Source: JAAYDI01 sp052034005
GTDB taxonomy: Bacteria > Planctomycetota > Planctomycetia > Pirellulales > Pirellulaceae
Length of the DNA stretch: 64,000 bases
Assembly (NCBI GenBank): GCA_052034005.1
Contig: JBPOJB010000032.1
Location: 89,250-153,249, forward strand
Direction of reading: 5' to 3'
The position numbers and the translations under genes were made by a program. Each line of letters opens with the position of its first letter. The stretch's first letter is position 1. Shown piece after piece: positions 57,653 to 64,000 of this stretch. The notes below the pieces were generated by a model, which was given only the letters and a program-made list of their open reading frames with translations, did not search any database and was not told where the DNA came from.

Positions 57653-58156
57653 TCAAGTCGCATGGTGCGGATCGCACGGCCCGGCGTCCACGTTGAGCCG
57701 GCCGCGCCAGTCGGCGATGTCCATCATCGCGGCCACCCGCTGCAGCGTGGCCAGCATCTGCGTCCGCTCCCATTCCGCCAGCTCGGCCAACCGGCTGCGA
57801 AACGCCTCCTGCATCAGCGACGGCACCGTTGCCAACAGCCCGCGCCCCGCATCGGTGACATACAAGTACACGTTGCGGCGGTCCTGCTCACCTCGCGCCC
57901 GACCGATCCACCCCCGCCGCTCCAGCCGGTCCAGGATTCCGGTCACCGTCGAGTGCCCCAGATGGACCTCCCTCGCAACCACCCCGGCCGTCACCGGCTG
58001 CAGCCGTGCAATAGCCCACAGGGTCGTCAACTGCGGTCCCGTCAGACCGTGCCGCAGCAGCAAATCCCGCGACCGCCGGTCCATCGAGCGGGCGATGCGG
58101 CGCAGCGCCAGCAAGATCTGATCCTCCAGCGGCAGCCCCTGACTGGCCTCAGACAT
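57653..58156 (-). CDS. MarR-family transcriptional regulator
   Basis: A 167-residue regulator from ATG 58156, preceded by GGGGGAG; an upstream extension to 58321 has no support. It shows the MarR winged helix: LTGPQLTTLWAIARLQPVTAGVVAREVHLGHSTVTGILDRLERRGWIGRARGEQDRRNVYLYVTDAGRGLL, where the recognition helix is STVTGILDRLERRG and the wing is RARGEQDRRNVYLYVT. It heads the sucrose operon, 9 bp before the sucrose synthase start, and is probably autoregulated through the palindrome at 58207-58220. The ligand is unknown; a sugar or a stress signal are both plausible. Confidence 0.9.
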   Translation of the reverse strand: MSEASQGLPLEDQILLALRRIARSMDRRSRDLLLRHGLTGPQLTTLWAIARLQPVTAGVVAREVHLGHSTVTGILDRLERRGWIGRARGEQDRRNVYLYVTDAGRGLLATVPSLMQEAFRSRLAELAEWERTQMLATLQRVAAMMDIADWRGRLNVDAGPCDPHHAT

Positions 58157-58202
58157 GCTCACTCCCCCGCACTCCCCGAGCCCGGCAAGAAACATCAAGA
58201 AT

Positions 58203-58233
58203 ATTATTTCGCATGCGAAACATTTAGAGTCAA
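58203..58233 (-). promoter_or_regulatory. Candidate promoter of the MarR-sucrose operon
   Basis: On the minus strand TTGACT (58233-58228) and an AATAAT/AAATAA -10 (58208-58203), spacing 18-19 bp. The MarR palindrome fills most of the spacer. Confidence 0.5.
58207..58220. promoter_or_regulatory. Putative MarR operator, perfect 14-bp palindrome
   Basis: TTTCGCATGCGAAA, a perfect palindrome between the candidate -35 and -10 and about 50 bp upstream of the marR ATG. Its TTCGNNNNCGAA form is typical of MarR/OhrR-type operators. Confidence 0.6.
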
Positions 58234-58453
58234 CCGGAAAACGGGCAAAAACCCAAAAATGTTCCTGATGCCGGGAAGTTGGCCATGAATCTAGTAGGAT
58301 CCGGAAAAGAAAACCCGCCAAAATGTGTTGCAGACGAAGTAGTCGACCCCCCGGCTTCGCGGTCTATTTGCAGCGAGACCCGCTCGTTCACCGGCCGACC
58401 CGCGCGGGGCGCAGCGCGGTGCCCGGGGCCGATCGCCCCGCCGGGCCGCGGCG

Positions 58454-58573
58454 TTATCGGGAGCCGGTCGTCCGGTGCGACAGCACGTCCCACTTCTTCA
58501 CGTTGAACTCGTCGGTCATCAAGACGCCCTCCCGGCACAGTGCGGCCAGCGTGGTGATCTCCTCCGCAAGACC
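58454..58573 (-). pseudogene. SHOCT-domain remnant
   Basis: The minus strand reads CGEITTLAALCREGVLMTDEFNVKKWDVL and ends at a TAA (58456-58454). It resembles the 30-residue SHOCT module that closes many bacterial membrane proteins (LxxLxxxGxLTxEEFxxxKxxLL). Here L-M-T-D-E-F keeps the hallmark acidic-Phe pair but there is no start codon or binding site, and the dispersed repeat copy 3 abuts its N-side. It is best read as a gene fragment left by rearrangement. Confidence 0.5.
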
Positions 58574-58593
58574 AGAAGCAGACACTCTGGTTT
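58572..58593 (-). repeat. Dispersed 22-bp repeat, copy 3 (reverse orientation)
   Basis: Exact reverse complement of copies 1 and 2 at 52.7 kb. It touches the N-side of the SHOCT remnant. Confidence 0.85.
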
Positions 58594-58625
58594 CAGTTGA
58601 CGCGTGAGGTTCTTACCCCCCCTGC

Positions 58626-58646
58626 CCCCCCCTTTTCAAGGGGGGG
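58626..58646. repeat. G/C-run hairpin, copy 1
   Basis: CCCCCCCTT (58626-58634), loop TTC, AAGGGGGGG (58638-58646). A REP-like stem of 9 bp. Confidence 0.75.
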
Positions 58647-58695
58647 AGGGGCTGGGGAGGATCGTCCGGCGGGCGAGCGACCGCGCGTTAGCCTG

Positions 58696-58715
58696 CCCCC
58701 CTTTTTCAAGGGGGG
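58696..58715. repeat. G/C-run hairpin, copy 2
   Basis: CCCCCCTT (58696-58703), loop TTTC, AAGGGGGG (58708-58715). Same structure as copy 1, 70 bp away, both preceded by CCTG. Confidence 0.75.
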
Positions 58716-58765
58716 GCGGGGGGGCGAACCATGAGCAGGATTTACAGCCGAGGTAGTCAGAAGCT

Positions 58766-58787
58766 CAGAAGCAGACACTCTGGTTTC
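58766..58787 (-). repeat. Dispersed 22-bp repeat, copy 4 (reverse orientation)
   Basis: Identical to copy 3, 194 bp to its right. The two G/C-run hairpins lie between copies 3 and 4. Confidence 0.85.
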
Positions 58788-59374
58788 CGTTGTTGGTACG
58801 TACCGAAAACCGACCGGGGCCGTTAGCCCGGGCAAGGCCGAAGGCCTTGCCTCACCGTCGCCTGGGGCAACGCCCCAGGAACCCGATGCCATCGTGCCCG
58901 TTTTGGCCGGAGGCCATATCCACCTCTACCATGATGGATGACCACGGCAAACGAGCCATCGATGCCGCCGACCATGCTCGAGACGTGCCACCATGGACGC
59001 GACTGTGATACTGGCGTCCCTTCGGGACGGAAGAGACCGTCTTCGTGTCGCCGTGAAATAGTCCTCATCATCCTGGTAGGAGGTGATGTAACCCGCCTCA
59101 TCGGAACTGGACACCGGGGCACCAAAACGGAACTGGAGGTCGGACGTGCCGGGCGGGAAGCTGTTATACGCATAGGTCGCTTTGGGTGTGGCGCTGAAGG
59201 CCGAGTCGCCGCCGCTCGGATTGCCGCGCGTCCAGGTCGTCATGTACCGCTCGCTGCGGCCGTTGACGATCTTCGACAGGAAATCATTCCCTCGCCACAT
59301 CAGGTTAGAAAGCGGCGGGCACTCGGGCCCCAGGCGGCCAACCGAAGATAACGCTCGTACGAACGTCCGGCTCG

Positions 59375-59402
59375 TCATTCGTGCTTCCTCATTCGAGCTT
59401 CC
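59375..59402. repeat. 14-bp imperfect tandem repeat (TCATTCG-GCTTCC type)
   Basis: Units TCATTCGTGCTTCC (59375-59388) and TCATTCGAGCTTCC (59389-59402) differ at one base; a partial third unit follows. On the other strand it reads GGAAGCxCGAATGA, a form I associate with degenerate intergenic repeats in planctomycetes and verrucomicrobia, from memory. Confidence 0.6.
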
Positions 59403-59500
59403 TTCGTGCTTGGGTGTTTCGTCCTTCGTCATTCCGCACGAGGACTCTGCCGAATCACGCACGGTCATTTACTATGCTGAGCGGGCGCTCCATCGCTCGC

Positions 59501-60880
59501 TCAGGGCTCGTCCCGCTGCTGGCCGGGCGGACTGGCGTGCGTGCTGCCACCCTCGTGGGGTTCTTTCCCCTTCAACCGCGCGCGGATCTGTTCCAGGCGG
59601 CGTGCCAGTTCGGCTTCGAATCCCCGGTCGACCGGTTGGTAGTAGACGCGGTCGACGCCCAGGTAATCTTGCGCCGCGACGCCACCTTGTGCTTCGTGGG
59701 CGTACTGGTAGCCGGTGCCATGACCCAGTTGCCTGGCGCCCCGGTAATGGGCATCCCGCAGGTGCACGGGCACGGGCAGGAGGCGCGTCTCCCGGACATC
59801 GCGGCGGGCCTGGCCGATCGCCACCGTGGCGGCGTTGGATTTCGGCGCGCAGGCCAGATAGGTGACGACCTGTGCGAGCGTGAGCTGGCACTCCGGCAGG
59901 CCGACGAACTCGCAGGCGTGCATGGCGGCTACGGCCAACGGCAACGCGTGAGGGTCGGCGTTGCCGATATCCTCGCTGGCCAGGATGACGAGCCGCCGAC
60001 AGAGGAACCGCACGTCCTCGCCTGCTTCGAGCATCCGGGCGAGCCAGTACAGCGCGGCGTCCGGATCACTGCCGCGCAGGCTCTTGATCAGCGCACTGGC
60101 CGCATCGTAATGAGCGTCGCCGGTCGCATCATAGGTGACCGCCTTGCGTTGGACCGTCTGTTCGGCCAGGTCTCGCGTGAACTCGAGCGGCCGATGGTCG
60201 CTCGACAGGACGCCGATTTCCAGGGCCGCCAGTGCACGGCGGGCGTCCCCGTCACACACCTCGGCCAGGAAGGTCAGCGCATCGTCCGCCAGACGCACGT
60301 CCTGGCGGCCCAGGCCTCGTTCGGAGTCCTGCAGCGCGCGCAGGATCAAGGTCTTGATGTCCTCGACACCCAGCGGCTCAAACTGGAAGATCTGGCTGCG
60401 GCTGACCAGCGCGCTGATCACCGAGAAGAACGGGTTGGATGTGGTGGCGCCGACCAGCGTGACAATCCCTTCCTCCACGTCGGGCAGCAGCGCGTCCTGC
60501 TGGGCGCGGTTGAACCGGTGGATCTCGTCGATGAACAGCAGGGTCTTGCCGCCGCCAGAGGCCAGCCGATCGCGCGCTTCGCTGAGCACTTCGCGCAGGT
60601 CCCTCACGCCGTCCGTCACGGCGCTGAGCTGCCGGAACTGGCTGCTGCTCTCCCGCGCCAGGAGCCGGGCCAACGTCGTCTTGCCCGTGCCCGGTGGGCC
60701 GAAGAAGAGCACCGATCCCAGCCGGTCCGCCTTGAGCAGGCGGCGCAGCAGCCGGCCTTCGCCCAGAAAATGCTGCTGGCCCACGAACTCCTCGAGCGTT
60801 CGCGGGCGCATCCGGGCCGCCAGAGGCTGAGCCTGCCGGAAACGATCGGCTTCCGCATCGTCAAACAGGGACTTGCTCAC
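59501..60880 (-). CDS. rarA: Replication-associated recombination protein A (MgsA/WRNIP1 family)
   Basis: A 459-residue AAA+ ATPase that acts at stalled replication forks. Visible features are MRPRTLEEFVGQQHFLGEG, Walker A GPPGTGKTT in SVLFFGPPGTGKTTLARLL, Walker B LLFIDEIHRFNRAQQDALLPDVE, sensor 1 GATTSNPFFSV, then DGDARRALAALE and the C-terminal AVTYDATGDAHYDAASALIKSLRGSDPDAALYWLARMLEAGEDVRFLCRRLVI. The length is normal. The start codon is GTG 60880. It begins 16 bp after the stop of the sialidase-like gene on the same strand. Confidence 0.95.
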   Translation of the reverse strand: MSKSLFDDAEADRFRQAQPLAARMRPRTLEEFVGQQHFLGEGRLLRRLLKADRLGSVLFFGPPGTGKTTLARLLARESSSQFRQLSAVTDGVRDLREVLSEARDRLASGGGKTLLFIDEIHRFNRAQQDALLPDVEEGIVTLVGATTSNPFFSVISALVSRSQIFQFEPLGVEDIKTLILRALQDSERGLGRQDVRLADDALTFLAEVCDGDARRALAALEIGVLSSDHRPLEFTRDLAEQTVQRKAVTYDATGDAHYDAASALIKSLRGSDPDAALYWLARMLEAGEDVRFLCRRLVILASEDIGNADPHALPLAVAAMHACEFVGLPECQLTLAQVVTYLACAPKSNAATVAIGQARRDVRETRLLPVPVHLRDAHYRGARQLGHGTGYQYAHEAQGGVAAQDYLGVDRVYYQPVDRGFEAELARRLEQIRARLKGKEPHEGGSTHASPPGQQRDEP

Positions 60881-60896
60881 CGTTTCCCCTTTTCCC

Positions 60897-61991
60897 TCAC
60901 GGGGTCTGGGCAGCTTCCTTCACGAGTTCCTGCTCACTGAGCTTCAGCCTCAGCGGCAACGGCGCCTCCCAGCCTTTCTCGAATGCGAAGCCCGCAATCA
61001 CCCACAACTCGCCGGCATGCCGCTCGAAAACGTACGGGTAGCTCAACTGGCCGCCCGCCTGGCGCGCGATGACCAGGGGCTTTGTCCAGCTCTGGGCGCC
61101 GTCCTCGGAGAACGTCACAGACAGTTCTTCCCGCGCCGGCGGGCCATTGTAGACCAGGACCAATCGCCCGCTGCGCAGCCTCAGCAGGTGCCCCGGCGCG
61201 CTGGGGGCCGCGATCCGACTGGGATGGACCGTGCGCCATGACAGGCCACCGTCGGCGGAAAGCGCCTCCCAGAAGCGGCCCCAATGTGTGCGAATCAGCA
61301 TCAAGAGACGGCCATCACCCAACTCGGCCACCGTGGGCTCCATGGCCCCGGAATGATCTCCGTGCCCGCCCAGGTCGATGAAGTGGCTGTGCTGCCACGT
61401 CTTGCCGTCATCATCCGACGTGAGGGAACAGGCCACATAGCGACCCGGGTCGCGAACGAGGTGCGGCACCGGGGCCACCAGGCGACCGCCGCGCGTCTGG
61501 ACGAAGCCGAAGAAGTTCGGGTTATACCCTTCCAGGATCCGCTGCTGATCGATCCAGGTCTTGCCGCCATCGACGCTGCGGGTGGCCCAGATCTCCAGCC
61601 GGCAGTCGTCGTTCGGCTGATTGGTCGCGCTGTCCCACGAGAAGTTGTACGTGGTGAAGTTCAAGTAGACGGCCACCAGCGCGCCGCTCGTCGTCCGCAC
61701 CACATAGAACGCCGCCGGCTCCTGTCTCCCGGGCGGCCCGCCTGCGATGCCCTCACACACCGGCTGCGCAGCGGACCAGGATCTGCCCTCATCCGTACTG
61801 ACGCGCGCACCGTGACTGTCAATGGTCAGCAGGCTGCCGTCGGCCAGTTCCACGAACGGACCGTTGCTGGTCGCGCCCAACGGGTGGCACAGCGGATGGA
61901 TCCAACGCGAATCGCCTTCGGCCGCTCCGCCAAGCCCAGCGCCGGCCGCCACGATCGTCACGACCACCAGTTCGCATAGCCTTCGTTGCAT
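60897..61991 (-). CDS. Secreted sialidase-like (BNR/Asp-box) protein
   Basis: A 364-residue exported protein from ATG 61991, with AAGGAG 9 nt upstream; an open frame continues upstream over the tRNA region but is not supported. The signal peptide is followed by a six-bladed beta-propeller pattern. Asp-box (SxDxGxTW) repeats are visible: STDEGRSWS, SVDGGKTWI, TSDDDGKTWQ, SADGGLSWR and SEDGAQSWT. An RIP-like region is not clear near the N-terminus. Such proteins act as exo-sialidases or simply as glycan-binding propellers. It lies 16 bp from rarA, in the same direction. Confidence 0.85.
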   Translation of the reverse strand: MQRRLCELVVVTIVAAGAGLGGAAEGDSRWIHPLCHPLGATSNGPFVELADGSLLTIDSHGARVSTDEGRSWSAAQPVCEGIAGGPPGRQEPAAFYVVRTTSGALVAVYLNFTTYNFSWDSATNQPNDDCRLEIWATRSVDGGKTWIDQQRILEGYNPNFFGFVQTRGGRLVAPVPHLVRDPGRYVACSLTSDDDGKTWQHSHFIDLGGHGDHSGAMEPTVAELGDGRLLMLIRTHWGRFWEALSADGGLSWRTVHPSRIAAPSAPGHLLRLRSGRLVLVYNGPPAREELSVTFSEDGAQSWTKPLVIARQAGGQLSYPYVFERHAGELWVIAGFAFEKGWEAPLPLRLKLSEQELVKEAAQTP

Positions 61992-62116
61992 CGCGACCCA
62001 CTCCTTCGTTCTGTGGCCCACCGCAGGATGCGCCGCATGCCAGATGATCCGCACAGAGCAATCGACATGACCCGCACAGAGCCATCGACGCGCTGCGTTA
62101 TCCACCGTTGGCAACG

Positions 62117-62143
62117 AAAAAGCCACGCCGGGCGGGGCGTGGC
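62117..62143 (-). terminator. Rho-independent terminator downstream of tRNA-Ser
   Basis: On the minus strand GCCACGCC (62143-62136), a 6-nt loop, GGCGTGGC (62129-62122), then five T. A perfect 8-bp stem placed 7 bp after the tRNA 3' end. Confidence 0.85.
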
Positions 62144-62149
62144 TGGAAG

Positions 62150-62231
62150 CGGAGGGCACGGGACTCGAACCCGCAACCGGTAAACCGGCACCTGATTTCG
62201 AATCAGGCTGCTAGCCATTCGCTTACCCTCC
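62150..62231 (-). tRNA. tRNA-Ser, anticodon CGA
   Basis: An 82-nt class II tRNA read on the minus strand. The acceptor stem GGAGGGT pairs with GCCCTCC, with G as discriminator. The anticodon arm is CCTGA-TTCGAAA-TCAGG, giving anticodon CGA for UCG serine codons. The long variable arm (CCGG-TTTA-CCGG) is diagnostic for Ser/Leu/Tyr tRNAs, and the T arm has GGGTTCGAGTCCC. CCA is not encoded. A strong terminator follows. Confidence 0.95.
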
Positions 62232-62461
62232 GTAAGTCCTTGTCAAAATGTGGTTTGCGTTGTTTTCTGTTCAGCGCCCTGAGCCGTTTGCACCCCCTTT
62301 ATACCCTTTTTCGCTCTGTGCACAACCGCCGCATAACCTCGACACATTATATATCGGCCGGTTCGCGATTGCTCAAGGGCGCTGGAAAATCGTTTCGTGA
62401 GTAGTCCTCTCGTAGCGACGGCAGACGGCGCGGTAGGATGGCGGGCTGGGAGGAACATGCC

Positions 62462-63643
62462 ATGTCAGACAGAGCATTTCAGCCAGTGCAGCAGACCGTC
62501 GTCGTCCAGCAAGCGCCGTCAACGCCGTCAAATGGGCTGGGCACATCCGGGTTCGTCATTTCTATCGTCGGTTTCCTGACCTGTGGGCTCCTATGTCCGC
62601 TTGGCTTGTTACTGAGCTTGTTTGGACTTCTCAAGCCACCTCGCGGCCTTGCGATTGCCGGCACCATCCTTGGAGGTTTGGGTTCGTTATGGCTGTTCCT
62701 ATTTGGGTTTGCACTACTGGCCGGCGTGCTGGGGATCGGTCGGGCCGCATCTGAAGCCGCCCAGGAAATGCAACGGCAGAATGATGCGGCGCGGCAGCGC
62801 ATCGTCGGCAAGGCACCAGCACCAGCAACTGGCCCATCTGTCTCACCCTCCGAACCACTACCTGATACCGAAGAGGTAGCCGGCGCGAGCGAGTCAGTGC
62901 AACGAGGTGACGCGATGCTGCGAGTCACCGGGCTGAGTGTAGACTACGTGCAGATCGAGAGCTTCAGCTCCGGCAAGTCCCAAGACAAGTTGCTCATGAT
63001 CTCGCTCGAACTGACGAACACCAGCCCAGCGAAGATCATGAATTACAGGGGGTGGAGCGCACAATGGAGCGATTTCACTAGCAGTGATCGAGCATCGCTA
63101 AAGGATAATATCGGCAACACCTACAAACGGGTGCATTTCGGCCCAGGGTCTAGGGTAGATGGCCAGGTGACCAGCAACGAATCGATTTATCCGAACAAAT
63201 CGTTGACGGACGTGCTGGTATTCGAGCCGCCTACCGACGCATGCCAGTATCTGGTGCTCGAGCTTCCAGCTTCTGCGGTTGGCGGGACCGGGATGTTCCG
63301 CCTGCGAATCCCTCGCGCCATGTGGGCTCAGGAAGAAATCCCATTGGAGCCGATCCCATCACCGGTCGAGCAAAGCGAACCAAGTGCAGACGCCATAACC
63401 CAACAGCAGCCGACGACGACACGACCGGACACACAATCGCCAGACGAGTCAGAGCCGCCTACGGCGCGCAATATGCGCACGTGGCATGCGAAGAGCGGCA
63501 GCTACACGGTAGAGGCGGAGTATCTCTGGCACACTCCGGATACCGTCTGCTTGCGTCGTGCAGACGGCGAACAGATCAAGGTGCCGATGGAGAAGTTGAG
63601 TGACGAAGATGTCGCATGGATTAAGCAACAGCTGAAGCGATGA
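62462..63643 (+). CDS. Membrane protein with C-terminal SHD1 domain
   Basis: A 393-residue protein from ATG 62462, with GGAGGA about 8 nt upstream. A polar Gln-rich N-tail leads to two to three membrane segments (about 28-110), then an extracytoplasmic domain (about 145-290, MLRVTGLSVDYVQIESFSSGKSQDKLLMISLELTNTSP, a DUF4352-like beta-sandwich) and a Ser/Thr/Pro-rich linker. The C-terminus (about 335-393: RTWHAKSGSYTVEAEYL...VCLRRADGEQIKVPMEKLSDEDVAWIKQQ) is an SHD1 domain, a module frequent in planctomycete surface proteins. Its coding sequence is less GC-rich than its neighbours. Function unknown. Confidence 0.78.
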   Translation: MSDRAFQPVQQTVVVQQAPSTPSNGLGTSGFVISIVGFLTCGLLCPLGLLLSLFGLLKPPRGLAIAGTILGGLGSLWLFLFGFALLAGVLGIGRAASEAAQEMQRQNDAARQRIVGKAPAPATGPSVSPSEPLPDTEEVAGASESVQRGDAMLRVTGLSVDYVQIESFSSGKSQDKLLMISLELTNTSPAKIMNYRGWSAQWSDFTSSDRASLKDNIGNTYKRVHFGPGSRVDGQVTSNESIYPNKSLTDVLVFEPPTDACQYLVLELPASAVGGTGMFRLRIPRAMWAQEEIPLEPIPSPVEQSEPSADAITQQQPTTTRPDTQSPDESEPPTARNMRTWHAKSGSYTVEAEYLWHTPDTVCLRRADGEQIKVPMEKLSDEDVAWIKQQLKR

Positions 63644-64000
63644 CACGCACTTTCCGCACATGTGCCTTTGAATTTCCGCGAATTTCCCGCCGCGTGCAAG
63701 AGCAGGTGAGTCGATTCACGCGGGACTGCACGCACGCCGTGGCGCGTTGCGGCGCAATTGTCCACGTGCGGTGTGATGGGGCAACAACTGTCCCGGCGCG
63801 CGCGAGATTTTTGAAAATGAGTTAGGGAAAATGCAATCGACGGAAGTTGAGTTGAACTCGACTTATGTCGATTCCGCGCGCCGTAAGTCAACATAGCGCG
63901 CCGGGAAAGCCTTTCCTGGACACTTGGTCGACGGTACATCTGGGTAGCAGGGCCGCGTTCCGCCGCGCGAGCGGCGCGCTGGACTTGCCTCCTTGTCGAG
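63644..64000. other. Right-edge intergenic region
   Basis: About 360 bp. It contains an AT-rich stretch and a GGAAAG-C-CTTTCC inverted repeat near 63903. No gene start is identifiable before the window ends. Confidence 0.4.

Larger units (their letters stand above)
58234..59500. other. Repeat-rich intergenic region with gene remnants
   Basis: About 1.27 kb between the sucrose operon promoter and rarA. It contains a SHOCT-like remnant, two copies of the dispersed 22-bp repeat, two G/C-run hairpins and a short tandem repeat (all listed separately). A minus-strand frame at 58926-59468 has a readable sequence (RYMTTWTRGNPSGGDSAFSA...) with no recognised family and may be a decayed gene. Confidence 0.55.

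Noticed and set aside
58593..58892. A 99-residue minus-strand open frame in the repeat region
   Set aside because: It is composed of the G/C-run hairpins and the 22-bp repeat (PPLKKGG, PPLEKGG), so it is repeat sequence, not a protein.
62108..62183. Short open frames over the tRNA-Ser region
   Set aside because: They overlap a complete class II tRNA with its terminator.
1..64000. CRISPR array, phage or plasmid replication genes
   Set aside because: No regular spacer-repeat pattern, no cas genes and no phage structural or plasmid replication proteins were seen.

Overview
The window looks like a high-GC chromosome segment from a member of the Planctomycetota. This rests on gene content: two ECF-sigma/serine-threonine-kinase pairs, a GYF_2-type membrane protein, a C-terminal SHD1 module, an N-terminus resembling the planctomycete LEPR-XLL signal, a tandem sucrose synthase / sucrose-phosphate synthase operon, and many secreted proteins with glycoside-hydrolase-like or TIM-barrel folds. 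No rRNA, plasmid, phage or CRISPR signature is visible. About 45 genes and one tRNA are supported.

Layout. 1-6.3 kb: the start of a gene leaving the window, then a leftward operon (large secreted protein, secreted metzincin-like peptidase, globin-PAS histidine kinase). 6.5-7.3 kb: a REP-associated transposase (RAYT) element whose right end supplies the C-terminus and stop of rsmE. 8.4-12.5 kb: an ExeA-like ATPase, two small membrane proteins, a DUF4105 lipoprotein and a WYL-like regulator. 12.5-18.8 kb: a LEPR-XLL-like secreted protein and two ECF sigma/kinase modules. 19-24.3 kb: small secreted proteins, a TIM-barrel isomerase, a universal stress protein, a sigma-54 response regulator and a GYF_2 protein. 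24.8-28.9 kb: an operon of tandem-GGDEF protein, SDR epimerase and beta-CASP metallo-beta-lactamase. 29.6-47.5 kb: mostly carbohydrate-related genes (DUF5060-type hydrolase, GH38 alpha-mannosidase, TIM barrels, Gfo/Idh/MocA oxidoreductase) plus a HerA-like ATPase, a UroD-like protein, and pepF coupled to fabH. 47.8-51.5 kb: NRDE protein, a nuclease-like wHTH protein, pyrE, a LysM L,D-transpeptidase and a zinc-ribbon membrane protein. 51.7-53 kb: transposase debris and repeats. 53-58.2 kb: the sucrose operon with a MarR regulator. 58.2-59.5 kb: repeat-rich intergenic DNA. 59.5-63.6 kb: rarA, a sialidase-like protein, tRNA-Ser(CGA) with a terminator, and an SHD1 membrane protein.

The clearest pathway is the sucrose operon. 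A MarR regulator is preceded by a perfect 14-bp palindrome lying between its putative -35 and -10. It is followed by sucrose synthase (split by a 1-nt frameshift at a 6-nt homopolymer) and a fused sucrose-phosphate synthase/phosphatase. Together these would make and cleave sucrose under one regulator. The other distinctive features are the globin-coupled kinase operon, the tandem ECF/kinase modules, and a dispersed 22-bp repeat with four identical copies in two places. I found no gene cluster that I can defend as a wholly new system; the frameshift, the MarR site, the repeat family and the globin-kinase operon are the best leads.
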